Below are positions 54,235 through 63,823 of a DNA stretch of 64,000 nt, piece after piece. The notes under the pieces are model-generated. The model was not told where the DNA came from. It did no database searches and saw nothing but the letters and a program-made list of their open reading frames with translations. Within the stretch, counting starts at the first letter, position 1. Every line of letters begins with the position of its first letter. The stretch comes from Pseudomonas viciae. Lineage in GTDB: Bacteria > Pseudomonadota > Gammaproteobacteria > Pseudomonadales > Pseudomonadaceae. Both the position numbers and the translations under genes were made by a program. Location of the stretch: contig NZ_CP035088.1 in the NCBI RefSeq assembly GCF_004786035.1, forward strand, positions 336,001-400,000, given 5' to 3'.

Positions 54235-54984
54235 GTGCCGACTCCGCCTGCCAAACCGCCGCTGGCCGCAAACATGGGTGACAGTCCGGCGCCCTTGTAC
54301 GCCCGCGTCAAACAGATGATTACCCAGCAGATCGACAGTGGAAACTGGCCGCCGCATTACCGCGTGCCGTCGGAAAGCGAGCTGGTCAGCCAACTGGGCT
54401 TCAGCCGCATGACCATCAACCGTGCCCTGCGGGAAATGACCGCTGATGGCCTGTTGGTGCGCATGCAGGGCGTCGGCACGTTCGTGGCCGAACCCAAGAG
54501 CCAGTCGGCATTGTTCGAAGTGCATAACATCGCCGACGAGATCGCCTCCCGTGGCCATCGCCACACTTGCCAGGTCATTACCCTGGAAGAAGAGGCCGCC
54601 GGTTCCGAGCGCGCCCTGGCCCTGGACATGCGCGAAGGGCAGAAGGTGTTCCACTCGTTGATCGTGCATTTTGAAAACGATATCCCCGTGCAAATCGAGG
54701 ACCGTTTTGTCAACGCAATGGTGGCGCCTGAATACCTCAAGCAAGATTTCACCCTGCAAACCCCCTACGCCTATTTGAACCAGGTCGCGCCGCTGACCGA
54801 AGGCGAGCATGTGGTCGAAGCGATCCTTGCCGAACCGAGCGAGTGCAAGCTGCTGCAGATCGAACGGGGCGAGCCGTGCCTGTTGATCCGTCGCCGCACC
54901 TGGTCCGGGCGCCAGCCGGTGACTGCCGCGCGCCTGATTCACCCGGGTTCGCGTCATAGTCTGGAAGGGCGGTTTCATAAATGA
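54235..54984 (+). CDS. hutC: Histidine utilisation repressor HutC (GntR family)
   Basis: The 249-residue regulator has an N-terminal GntR winged helix (PLYARVKQMITQQIDSGNWP, then FSRMTINRALREMTADGLLV) and a C-terminal UTRA effector domain. In other pseudomonads HutC represses hut genes and is released by urocanate. I chose the GTG at 54235, which has AAGGAA at a good distance, over an in-frame ATG at 54145 that lies inside the operator region. It overlaps hutD by 4 bases. Confidence 0.95.
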   Translation: MPTPPAKPPLAANMGDSPAPLYARVKQMITQQIDSGNWPPHYRVPSESELVSQLGFSRMTINRALREMTADGLLVRMQGVGTFVAEPKSQSALFEVHNIADEIASRGHRHTCQVITLEEEAAGSERALALDMREGQKVFHSLIVHFENDIPVQIEDRFVNAMVAPEYLKQDFTLQTPYAYLNQVAPLTEGEHVVEAILAEPSECKLLQIERGEPCLLIRRRTWSGRQPVTAARLIHPGSRHSLEGRFHK

Positions 54985-55553
54985 TGAGTCAGATCAAAGT
55001 CCTCCGTGCCGCAGACTATCCCCGCATGCCTTGGAAGAATGGCGGCGGCAGCACCGAGGAAATCACCCGTGATGCCGGCACTGGCCTGGAAGGTTTCGGC
55101 TGGCGCCTGTCGATTGCCGATATCGCTGAGTCGGGTGGATTTTCCACCTTCGCCGGTTACGAGCGGATCATCAGCGTCCTGCAAGGTGATGGCATGACGT
55201 TGAGCGTCGATGGCCAGGCCACGCGACCTTTGCATCCGCTGGACCCCTTTGCGTTCAGCGGTGAGAGCCATGTCCATTGCACGCTGCTGGGCGGGCCGAT
55301 TCGCGACTTCAATCTGATCTATGCGCCGCAGCGTTACCGCGCGCGGTTGCAATGGATGACTGGCGAGCAGCGGTTTTTCAGCGAGGCGGGGACGGTGCTG
55401 GTGTTCAGCGCGGACCCAGGATTGGCGATCAAGATTGGCGAGTCCATCGCCGACTTGGGTCTCTACGACTGTTTGCAACTGAGCGGTAACACCGGGTTGC
55501 TGGACGTCTCTATCCACGGGCAATGCTGTGTGATCGAGCTGACTGCCCGCTAA
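54981..55553 (+). CDS. hutD: HutD family cupin protein
   Basis: The 190-residue bicupin-like protein starts MMSQIKVLRAADYPRMPWKN; the pattern PRMPWKNGGGSTEEI is the HutD hallmark. SIADIAESGGFSTFAGYERI and LQGDGMTLSVDG follow. HutD is thought to limit hut expression or protect against over-activity during growth on histidine, without a known catalytic role. It is coupled to hutC by ATGA; initiation at the second ATG (54984) is possible. Confidence 0.93.
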   Translation: MMSQIKVLRAADYPRMPWKNGGGSTEEITRDAGTGLEGFGWRLSIADIAESGGFSTFAGYERIISVLQGDGMTLSVDGQATRPLHPLDPFAFSGESHVHCTLLGGPIRDFNLIYAPQRYRARLQWMTGEQRFFSEAGTVLVFSADPGLAIKIGESIADLGLYDCLQLSGNTGLLDVSIHGQCCVIELTAR

Positions 55554-55574
55554 GGCGCCCTGCGATAGCGCTTT

Positions 55575-55606
55575 TTGTGGCGAGGGAGCTTGCTCCCTCG
55601 CCACAA
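55575..55606. repeat. Palindromic repeat of a second REP class
   Basis: TGTGGCGAGGGAGCTTGCTC and the rest of the arm form an almost perfect palindrome ending CTCGCCACA. The core GAGGGAGC/GCTCCCTC differs from the main repeat here. It lies just after hutD. Confidence 0.85.
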
Positions 55607-55658
55607 CAAGCGTGTTCATTGTTCCTTCGATGTGCACCAACTTGTTACCGAATGCCCC

Positions 55659-55679
55659 AGCGTGGCGCAATACCACGCT
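55659..55679. repeat. Inverted repeat upstream of hutU
   Basis: AGCGTGG-CGCAATA-CCACGCT is a perfect 7-bp dyad about 160 bases upstream of the predicted hutU start, at a distance suited to an activator of a sigma-54 promoter. A TTGTTAC half-site at 55642-55648 resembles a CbrB half-site. Both are tentative. Confidence 0.35.
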
Positions 55680-55802
55680 TTTGTGCCCTCCGATTTTCCC
55701 CTGAAAAACCCTCTTCAAAAATTTCATGCAGCTCGGCAGCCCTTAAATCACAAGGCGTTCAGCCAAATCCCCAACCGTTCCTAAACATCGATTTCAATAA
55801 GT

Positions 55803-55818
55803 TGGCCGCTTGATTGCA
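55803..55818 (+). promoter_or_regulatory. Sigma-54 promoter of hutU
   Basis: TGGCCGCTTGATTGCA is TGGCCG-N5-TTGCA with GG and GC spaced by 10 bases. The start is predicted near 55829, about 110 bases before the hutU GTG. In related species hut transcription depends on sigma-54 with CbrB or NtrC. Confidence 0.65.
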
Positions 55819-55822
55819 TATG

Positions 55823-55836
55823 CTTGTACATACAAG
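55823..55836. promoter_or_regulatory. HutC operator of hutU
   Basis: CTTGTA-CA-TACAAG is a perfect dyad lying at about -6 to +8 relative to the predicted sigma-54 start. Bound HutC would block open-complex formation. Confidence 0.75.
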
Positions 55837-55938
55837 TAAAGACGTATGCGTATGAGTCACCGATATTCAACGCAACGTTCGCTGAATCGCTGCCCACTGC
55901 CCGGGCTGGTCTGGATTGATCGCTGAGGAGTTTTTGCT

Positions 55939-57627
55939 GTGACCGACGCTACCCGCAAACCTGAAAAGTACCGTGACGTTGAAATCCGCGCCCCCCGCGG
56001 TAACACGCTGACCGCCAAGAGCTGGCTGACCGAAGCGCCGCTGCGCATGTTGATGAACAATCTCGACCCGGAAGTGGCGGAGAACCCAAAGGAGCTGGTG
56101 GTCTACGGCGGCATCGGTCGCGCGGCGCGTAACTGGGAGTGCTACGACAAGATCGTCGAAGGCCTGACCAATCTGAATGACGACGAAACCTTGCTGGTGC
56201 AATCCGGCAAGCCGGTAGGCGTGTTCAAGACCCACAGCAACGCGCCTCGCGTACTGATCGCCAACTCCAACCTGGTGCCGCACTGGGCCACTTGGGAACA
56301 CTTCAACGAACTCGACGCCAAGGGTCTGGCCATGTACGGCCAGATGACCGCCGGCAGCTGGATCTACATCGGCAGCCAGGGCATCGTGCAAGGCACTTAT
56401 GAAACCTTCGTCGAGGCCGGTCGCCAGCACTACAACGATGACCTGAAAGGCAAGTGGGTCCTGACCGCCGGCCTGGGTGGCATGGGCGGTGCGCAACCGT
56501 TGGCCGCGACCCTGGCCGGTGCTTGCTCGCTGAACATCGAGTGCCAGCAGGTGAGTATCGATTTCCGTCTCAAGACCCGCTACGTCGATGAGCAGGCCAC
56601 TGACCTGGACGATGCCCTGGTCCGTATTGCGAAATACACCGCAGAAGGCAAGGCGATTTCCATCGCGCTGTGTGGGAACGCTGCCGAAATCCTGCCGGAA
56701 ATGGTCCGTCGCGGTGTGCGTCCAGACATGGTCACCGACCAGACCAGCGCCCACGATCCCCTCAACGGTTACCTGCCGGCCGGTTGGACCTGGGACCAAT
56801 ACCGTGCCCGCGCCAAGACCGAGCCGGCTGCCGTGGTCAAGGCCGCCAAGCAATCAATGGCCGTCCACGTGAAGGCCATGTTGGACTTCCAGAAAATGGG
56901 CGTGCCGACTTTTGACTATGGCAACAACATCCGCCAGATGGCCCAGGAAGAGGGTGTCGAAAATGCCTTCGATTTCCCTGGCTTCGTTCCAGCCTACATC
57001 CGTCCGCTGTTCTGCCGTGGTATCGGCCCGTTCCGCTGGGCCGCGCTGTCGGGTGATCCGCAGGACATCTACAAGACCGACGCCAAGGTCAAGGAACTGA
57101 TCCCCGACGACGCCCACCTGCACAACTGGCTGGACATGGCGCGCGAGCGCATCAGCTTCCAGGGCCTGCCGGCACGTATCTGCTGGGTCGGCCTGGGCCA
57201 GCGCGCCAAGCTGGGCTTGGCGTTCAACGAAATGGTGCGCAGCGGCGAATTGTCCGCCCCGATCGTGATCGGCCGCGACCACTTGGATTCCGGTTCCGTG
57301 GCCAGCCCCAACCGTGAAACCGAATCCATGCAGGACGGTTCCGATGCGGTCTCTGACTGGCCGCTGCTCAACGCCTTGCTCAATACCGCCAGCGGCGCGA
57401 CCTGGGTGTCGCTGCACCACGGTGGCGGCGTCGGCATGGGCTTCTCCCAGCACTCGGGCATGGTGATTGTCTGCGACGGCACCGATGAAGCGGCTGAGCG
57501 TATCGCCCGCGTGCTGCACAACGACCCAGGCACTGGCGTGATGCGCCATGCCGATGCGGGTTACCAGATCGCGATTGATTGCGCCAAGGAGCAGGGGCTG
57601 AATCTGCCGATGATCACCGGCAAGTAA
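55939..57627 (+). CDS. hutU: Urocanate hydratase
   Basis: The 562-residue NAD-dependent urocanase converts urocanate to imidazolonepropionate, the second step of histidine breakdown. [20 protein letters not shown] and [20 protein letters not shown] (NAD site), [14 protein letters not shown], and the C-terminal [20 protein letters not shown] are family signatures. The GTG start at 55939 has GAGGAG upstream. It is the first gene of the long hut operon that runs to the window edge. Confidence 0.98.
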   Translation: MTDATRKPEKYRDVEIRAPRGNTLTAKSWLTEAPLRMLMNNLDPEVAENPKELVVYGGIGRAARNWECYDKIVEGLTNLNDDETLLVQSGKPVGVFKTHSNAPRVLIANSNLVPHWATWEHFNELDAKGLAMYGQMTAGSWIYIGSQGIVQGTYETFVEAGRQHYNDDLKGKWVLTAGLGGMGGAQPLAATLAGACSLNIECQQVSIDFRLKTRYVDEQATDLDDALVRIAKYTAEGKAISIALCGNAAEILPEMVRRGVRPDMVTDQTSAHDPLNGYLPAGWTWDQYRARAKTEPAAVVKAAKQSMAVHVKAMLDFQKMGVPTFDYGNNIRQMAQEEGVENAFDFPGFVPAYIRPLFCRGIGPFRWAALSGDPQDIYKTDAKVKELIPDDAHLHNWLDMARERISFQGLPARICWVGLGQRAKLGLAFNEMVRSGELSAPIVIGRDHLDSGSVASPNRETESMQDGSDAVSDWPLLNALLNTASGATWVSLHHGGGVGMGFSQHSGMVIVCDGTDEAAERIARVLHNDPGTGVMRHADAGYQIAIDCAKEQGLNLPMITGK

Positions 57628-57639
57628 CCCCGGAGCCCA

Positions 57640-57728
57640 TGTGGGAGCGAGCTTGCTCGCGATGAGGGCGTGTCAGTCGACGGAACGGGTGCTGACCCTC
57701 CGCCATCGCGAGCAAGCTCGCTCCCACA
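57640..57728. repeat. REPIN inside the hut operon (GCGAGC class)
   Basis: Inverted copies of GTGGGAGCGAGCTTGCTCGC lie between hutU and the transporter gene. It would be transcribed as a long hairpin within the operon. Confidence 0.9.
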
Positions 57729-57775
57729 GGGAAGCGGCGCAAATAAATTCCAGGACAATCCACAGAGGTTGAACC

Positions 57776-59242
57776 ATGGCTGTCAGTAGCACACGCGCAA
57801 GCAGCAAGCCGTTGATCGAGAAACGTTCGATCGACTACATCCCGGAAGCGGAGAGGCACGGCCGATTGTTGAGCCAGTTCACCCTCTGGATGGGGGCCAA
57901 CCTGCAAATCACGGCAATTGTCACGGGTGCATTGGCGGTGGTGCTTGGCGGTGATGTGTTCTGGTCGTTGATCGGCTTGCTGATCGGCCAACTGCTCGGC
58001 GGTGGCGTCATGGCGTTGCATGCCGCGCAAGGACCCAAGCTCGGCCTGCCGCAGATGATCTCCAGCCGGGTGCAGTTTGGTGTGTATGGCGCGGCCATTC
58101 CGATCGTGCTGGTGTGCCTGATGTACCTGGGTTTCACCGCAACAGGCACCGTGCTTTCCGGCCAGGCGCTGGGCCAGCTGTTTGGCGTCAGTGACAGTGT
58201 CGGCATCCTCATTTTCGCCAGTGTCATCGTGCTGGTCACGGTGCTCGGCTATCGGGTGATTCACTTCATTGGCCGTGTCGCCAGCATCATTGGTGTGATT
58301 GCCTTTGTTTACCTGTTCGCTCGCCTGATGAGCCAGACGGACGTCGGCGCACTCCTGCAAATCCGCCATTTCAGCTGGAGCAGCTTCCTGCTGGCGGTGT
58401 CGCTCGCGGCATCCTGGCAGATCGCTTTCGGCCCCTACGTGGCTGACTATTCGCGTTACCTGCCGAGCAAGACTTCCTCGGTGAAAACCTTTTTTGCCGC
58501 AGGCGCCGGTTCAGTCATCGGCGCACAAGTGGCGATGATCCTCGGCGTGTTTGCCGCCGCCTCGGCCAACGGGCAATTCGCAGGTCACGAAGTGGCCTAC
58601 ATCGTTGGCCTGGGAGGGACCGGCGCCACCGCCGCGCTGCTGTACTTCAGCATCGCGTTTGGCAAGGTGACCATTTCCACGCTGAACTCCTACGGCAGCT
58701 TCATGTGCATTGCCACCATCATCAGCGGCTTCCGTGGGCACCTGAACGTAACGCGCTTGCAGCGCCTGGTCTTCGTGCTGGTCATCGTCGGTGCCGCGAC
58801 CCTGATCGCGCTGCTCGGCCAGCACTCGTTTCTCGGTGCATTCAAGTCCTTCATCCTGTTCTTGCTGGCGTTCTTTACGCCTTGGAGCGCGATCAACCTG
58901 GTGGACTACTACTGCATCACTCGCGAGCGCTATGACGTGCCGGCACTGGCTGACCCGAACGGTCGCTACGGGCGTTGGAACGCCCTGGGTATCAGCGTCT
59001 ATGTATTGGGTGTACTGGTTCAATTGCCGTTCATCGCCACCAAGTTCTATACCGGTCCGCTGGTGGAAGCGATGGGGGGCGTGGATATCTCCTGGATCAT
59101 CGGCCTGGTGGTGCCGGCGGGGCTGTATTACGTCGCCGCCAGAAAGTGGCATAGCGCCGTACCCGACCAATTGATCCTGCCGGTCGAGCAGGACGCGGTT
59201 GACGCACAACCGAGTAGGGCGGGCCGCCTCCAAGCGGCCTGA
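57776..59242 (+). CDS. NCS1 family permease, probable urocanate transporter
   Basis: The 488-residue inner-membrane protein has about 12 hydrophobic segments and the NCS1/CodB-type pattern SRVQFGVYGAAIPIVLVCLM and FGPYVADYSRYLPSKTSSVK. NCS1 proteins import nucleobases and related heterocycles. The place between hutU and hutXWV matches the urocanate transporter (hutTu) described in P. fluorescens, so urocanate is the likely cargo. Cytosine cannot be excluded from sequence alone. AGGTTG precedes the ATG. Confidence 0.82.
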   Translation: MAVSSTRASSKPLIEKRSIDYIPEAERHGRLLSQFTLWMGANLQITAIVTGALAVVLGGDVFWSLIGLLIGQLLGGGVMALHAAQGPKLGLPQMISSRVQFGVYGAAIPIVLVCLMYLGFTATGTVLSGQALGQLFGVSDSVGILIFASVIVLVTVLGYRVIHFIGRVASIIGVIAFVYLFARLMSQTDVGALLQIRHFSWSSFLLAVSLAASWQIAFGPYVADYSRYLPSKTSSVKTFFAAGAGSVIGAQVAMILGVFAAASANGQFAGHEVAYIVGLGGTGATAALLYFSIAFGKVTISTLNSYGSFMCIATIISGFRGHLNVTRLQRLVFVLVIVGAATLIALLGQHSFLGAFKSFILFLLAFFTPWSAINLVDYYCITRERYDVPALADPNGRYGRWNALGISVYVLGVLVQLPFIATKFYTGPLVEAMGGVDISWIIGLVVPAGLYYVAARKWHSAVPDQLILPVEQDAVDAQPSRAGRLQAA

Positions 59243-59311
59243 TGGGACGTTGACAGGGCTGGATGCCTCTTGACTGCCGTAAGCCAATTCAATGATTAGG
59301 AGCGTCACACA

Positions 59312-60280
59312 ATGAAATCGAACAAGACCCTGCTGACCACATTGCTTTCCATGGGCCTGCTGGCCAGCGCCGGCGCCACGCAAGCGGCGGGTTGGTGCGA
59401 GTCGGGCAAACCGGTGAAGTTCGCCGGCCTGAACTGGGAAAGCGGCATGCTGCTGACCGACGTCCTGCAAGTGGTGCTGGAAAAAGGCTACGGCTGCAAG
59501 ACCGACAGCCTGCCAGGCAACTCCATCACCATGGAGAACGCCCTGAGCAGCAACGACATCCAGGTATTTGCCGAAGAGTGGGTCGGCCGCAGTGAAGTCT
59601 GGAACAAGGCCGAGAAGGCCGGCAAAGTGGTCGGCGTCGGTGCGCCGGTGGTGGGTGCCATTGAAGGCTGGTACGTGCCGCGCTACGTGATCGAAGGTGA
59701 CGCCAAACGCAAGCTCGAGCCTAAGGCTCCGGGCCTGAAGAACATCGCTGACCTGGGCCAGTACGCCGCCGTGTTCAAGGATCAGGAGGAGCCGTCCAAA
59801 GGCCGTTTCTATAACTGCCCGGCCGGTTGGACCTGCGAGCTGGACAACAGCGAAATGCTGAAAAGTTATGGCCTGGAAAAAACCTACACCAACTTCCGTC
59901 CAGGCACCGGCCCGGCCTTGGATGCGGCGGTGCTGTCGAGCTACAAGCGTGGCGAGCCGATCCTGTTCTACTACTGGTCGCCAACACCGCTGATGGGCCA
60001 GGTGGACCTGGTGAAACTGGAAGAAAAACCGGGCGTGGATAAAAGCGTGAGTATCAAGGTCGGCCTGTCCAAGACCTTCCACGACGAAGCCCCGGAACTG
60101 GTGGCGGTGCTGGAAAAGGTCAACCTGCCCATCGATATCCTGAACCAGAACCTCGGCCGTATGGCCAAGGAGCGGATCGAGTCGCCGAAACTGGCGAAGA
60201 TCTTCCTGAAGGAACATCCTGAAGTCTGGCACGCCTGGGTCAGTGAAGACGCGGCCAAGAAAATCGACGCGGCTCTGTAG
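59312..60280 (+). CDS. hutX: Histidine ABC transporter binding protein HutX
   Basis: The 322-residue protein has a signal peptide (MKSNKTLLTTLLSMGLLASA, cleavage near TQA) and an OpuAC-type fold (VKFAGLNWESGMLLTDVLQV, then IQVFAEEWVGRSEVWNKAEK). LFYYWSPTPLMGQVDLVKLE contains part of the ligand pocket. OpuAC relatives bind betaines or choline; the hut position and the HutX precedent point to histidine. A hairpin (60291-60316) lies after the stop, before hutW. Confidence 0.88.
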   Translation: MKSNKTLLTTLLSMGLLASAGATQAAGWCESGKPVKFAGLNWESGMLLTDVLQVVLEKGYGCKTDSLPGNSITMENALSSNDIQVFAEEWVGRSEVWNKAEKAGKVVGVGAPVVGAIEGWYVPRYVIEGDAKRKLEPKAPGLKNIADLGQYAAVFKDQEEPSKGRFYNCPAGWTCELDNSEMLKSYGLEKTYTNFRPGTGPALDAAVLSSYKRGEPILFYYWSPTPLMGQVDLVKLEEKPGVDKSVSIKVGLSKTFHDEAPELVAVLEKVNLPIDILNQNLGRMAKERIESPKLAKIFLKEHPEVWHAWVSEDAAKKIDAAL

Positions 60281-60290
60281 GTCGAATACC

Positions 60291-60316
60291 CCCGGCCAAC
60301 CCTAGGGCTGGCCGGG
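60291..60316 (+). other. Intercistronic hairpin between hutX and hutW
   Basis: CCCGGCCA (60291-60298) and TGGCCGGG (60309-60316) form an 8-bp stem with a 10-base loop and no T-tract. As in the other transporter operon here, it follows the binding-protein gene and may protect its message. Confidence 0.5.
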
Positions 60317-60350
60317 ACGTTCACTGCATCCATTTGATCGAGAGTCTCTT

Positions 60351-61198
60351 ATGTTTCCCGAAAGCTTTACCTTCTCTATTGCCGACTGGGTCAACGGTTG
60401 GGTCGACTCCCTGGTGACCAACTATGGCGATGTGTTCCGGCACATCTCCGACACCTTGCTGTGGGCCATCGTCAACCTCGAAGGCCTGCTGCGCATGGCG
60501 CCCTGGTGGCTGATGCTGGCCATCGTCGGCGGCGTTGCCTGGCACGCCACCCGCAAAGTCGTGGCCACGGCAGTGATCGTCGGGCTGCTGTTTCTGGTGG
60601 GCGCGGTGGGCCTGTGGGACAAACTGATGCAGACCCTCGCCCTGATGCTGGTGGCGACGCTGATCTCGGTGTTGATCGGCATTCCGCTGGGCATCCTCTC
60701 GGCGCGCAGCAATCGCCTGCGTTCGGTGCTGATGCCGTTGCTGGACATCATGCAGACCATGCCGAGCTTCGTGTACCTGATTCCGGTGTTGATGCTGTTT
60801 GGCCTGGGCAAGGTCCCGGCGATTTTCGCCACGGTGATCTACGCCGCGCCGCCACTGATTCGCCTGACCGACCTGGGCATTCGCCAGGTAGACGGCGAAG
60901 TGATGGAAGCCATCAACGCCTTCGGCGCCAACCGCTGGCAGCAGCTGTTCGGCGTGCAACTGCCCCTGGCCCTGCCGAGCATCATGGCCGGGATCAACCA
61001 GACCACCATGATGGCCTTGTCGATGGTCGTCATCGCTTCGATGATCGGCGCCCGAGGCCTGGGTGAAGACGTACTGGTGGGCATCCAGACCCTCAACGTC
61101 GGACGCGGCCTGGAAGCCGGGCTGGCGATCGTGATTCTCGCCGTGGTCATCGACCGCATTACCCAGGCCTATGGTCGTCCTCGGCATGAGGTGAGCAA

Positions 61199-61202
<4 letters not shown>
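60351..61202 (+). CDS. hutW: Histidine ABC transporter permease HutW
   Basis: The 283-residue protein has about six membrane segments and the ABC contact loop [40 protein letters not shown] and [20 protein letters not shown] are typical of ProW-type permeases. [10 protein letters not shown] is the start, with GAGAG upstream. It overlaps hutV by 4 bases. Confidence 0.9.
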
Positions 61203-62029
<827 letters not shown>

Positions 62030-62056
62030 GGAATTTGTGGTGGCTGGGCTGGCCCC

Positions 62057-62121
62057 ATCGCGAGCAAGCTCGCTCCCACATCGGAATGCGTACCCCTGTG
62101 GGAGCGAGCTTGCTCGCGATA
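62057..62121. repeat. Short REPIN inside the hut operon (GCGAGC class)
   Basis: Outward-facing copies of the core are separated by about 17 bases between hutV and hutH1, the same short form as at 47671-47738. Confidence 0.88.
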
Positions 62122-62170
62122 GGGCCGGCAAAGCTGGATCAATGTTCAAGTTGTAAGCACGAGGTTGAAG

Positions 62171-63694
62171 ATGTCCCAGGCTGAAAAAATCGTAATCGCC
62201 GACGCTCCGTTGCGTTGGCAGGATGTGGTCGCCGTCGCCCGTTTCGGCGCGCCCCTGGAACTGTCGACCCAGGCTTGGGCACGGATCGACAATGCCCAGG
62301 CCATCGTCCAGCGCATCGTCGAAAGCGGCGAGCGCGCCTATGGCGTCAACACTGGCCTGGGAGCCTTGTGCAACGTTTCGCTCAAGGACGAACAACTCAG
62401 CCAACTGTCACGCAACACCTTGCTCAGCCATGCCTGTGGCGTGGGCGCGCCGCTTTCCGATGAGCAGACCCGGGCGATTCTCTGTGCCGCCATTCTCAAC
62501 TACAGCCACGGCAAATCCGGCATTCACCGCCGGGTGGTCGAAGCGTTGCTGGCGCTGCTCAATCGCGGCATCACGCCCCAGGTGCCGTCCCAGGGGTCGG
62601 TGGGCTACCTGACCCACATGGCCCACATCAGCATCGCGCTGCTGGGCGTTGGCAATGTCAGCTATCGCGGGCAAATCGTTTCGGCGCAACAGGCCCTGGC
62701 TGCAGAAGGCTTGCAACCGGTGCAACTGGGGGCCAAGGACGGTTTGTGCCTGGTCAACGGCACGCCGTGCATGACCGGTCTGAGCTGCCTGGCCCTGGCC
62801 GATGCGACGCGGTTGGTGCAATGGGCCGACGTGATCGGTGCCATGAGCTTCGAAGCCTTGCGCGGACAGATCGCGGCGTTCGATGCAGAGATCATCGCGC
62901 TCAAGCCGCACCCGGGTATGCAGCAGGTCGGGGTCAACTTGCGTACCCTGCTCGATGGCAGCGAAGTCATCGCCTCGAGCCTGGGCATTCGCACCCAGGA
63001 CGCCTTGAGCATCCGTTCGATTCCCCAAGTACACGGTGCCGCTCGCGATCAGTTGGAGCATGCTCGCAAACAGATCGAAACCGAACTCAACGCCACCACC
63101 GATAACCCGTTGTTGCTGGGCACGCCGGAAAACTTCCGAGTGATGTCCCAGGCCAATCCCCATGGTCAGTCGGTGGCGCTGGCGGCTGATCTGCTGGCGA
63201 TCGCCATGGCTGAGATCGGCTCCATCGCCGAGCGCCGTCTCGATCGTCTGATCAACCCCCACGTCAGTGGCCTGCCGGCTTTTTTGGTGGCCAATCCCGG
63301 GGTGAATTCGGGGATGATGATCGTGCAGTATGTCGCCGCTTCGCTGTGCGCGGAAAATCGCCAACTGGCGCAACCGGCGGTGCTCGACAACTTCGTCACT
63401 TCAGGGCTGCAAGAGGACCACTTGAGCATGGGCACCAACGCTGCCCTGAAGCTGCATCGAGCGTTGGAAAACTGCACACAGATCCTCGCCATCGAATACC
63501 TGCTGGCGGCCCAAGCCTTTGAATTTCTCAAGACACAACGCTTCGGTGCCGGCACCGGCGTTGCCTGGAAACTGCTGCGCGAGCATGTCCCGGCCTACGA
63601 CCAGGACCGCTGGCTGGCGCCGGACATCGCCAGCGCCGCCGCGCTGCTTAAAACCCCGAGCGTGCTGCACGACGCTTTACCGAATTTGAATTGA
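62171..63694 (+). CDS. Histidine ammonia-lyase-like protein HutH1 lacking the MIO triad
   Basis: The 507-residue protein is a full-length aromatic ammonia-lyase homologue: ERAYGVNTGLGALCNVS, LVNGTPCMTGLSCLALAD, NATTDNPLL and LQEDHLSMGTNAALKLH are typical. However, the loop that in HutH reads GSVG-Ala-Ser-Gly-DLAP reads GSVG-YLT-HMAH here (residues 146-148), so the MIO electrophile cannot form. Tyr58, His87, Asn196, Arg282 and Glu415 are kept, but the active-site Tyr of QDxYSxR is Leu279 and the Phe of GNFHAEP aligns with Pro. The frame is intact with good codon use. It should not be a classical histidase; the true gene follows. Confidence 0.85.
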   Translation: MSQAEKIVIADAPLRWQDVVAVARFGAPLELSTQAWARIDNAQAIVQRIVESGERAYGVNTGLGALCNVSLKDEQLSQLSRNTLLSHACGVGAPLSDEQTRAILCAAILNYSHGKSGIHRRVVEALLALLNRGITPQVPSQGSVGYLTHMAHISIALLGVGNVSYRGQIVSAQQALAAEGLQPVQLGAKDGLCLVNGTPCMTGLSCLALADATRLVQWADVIGAMSFEALRGQIAAFDAEIIALKPHPGMQQVGVNLRTLLDGSEVIASSLGIRTQDALSIRSIPQVHGAARDQLEHARKQIETELNATTDNPLLLGTPENFRVMSQANPHGQSVALAADLLAIAMAEIGSIAERRLDRLINPHVSGLPAFLVANPGVNSGMMIVQYVAASLCAENRQLAQPAVLDNFVTSGLQEDHLSMGTNAALKLHRALENCTQILAIEYLLAAQAFEFLKTQRFGAGTGVAWKLLREHVPAYDQDRWLAPDIASAAALLKTPSVLHDALPNLN

Positions 63695-63823
63695 TCAAAA
63701 AACCGCCAGCGTGCCAAGGCACCTATTGCCCATAAAGCATCGCCCAAAAAGCGAAGGTGACGGATAACGGAACATTCCGGAGCGATTGGCGGGTGAATAA
63801 AAAACTCTCAAAAGGAGCATGAA

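Noticed and set aside
62590..62650. Frameshift or sequencing error as the cause of the missing Ala-Ser-Gly in HutH1
   Set aside because: The frame is continuous, flanking residues align without a gap on both sides, and two other active-site residues differ as well.
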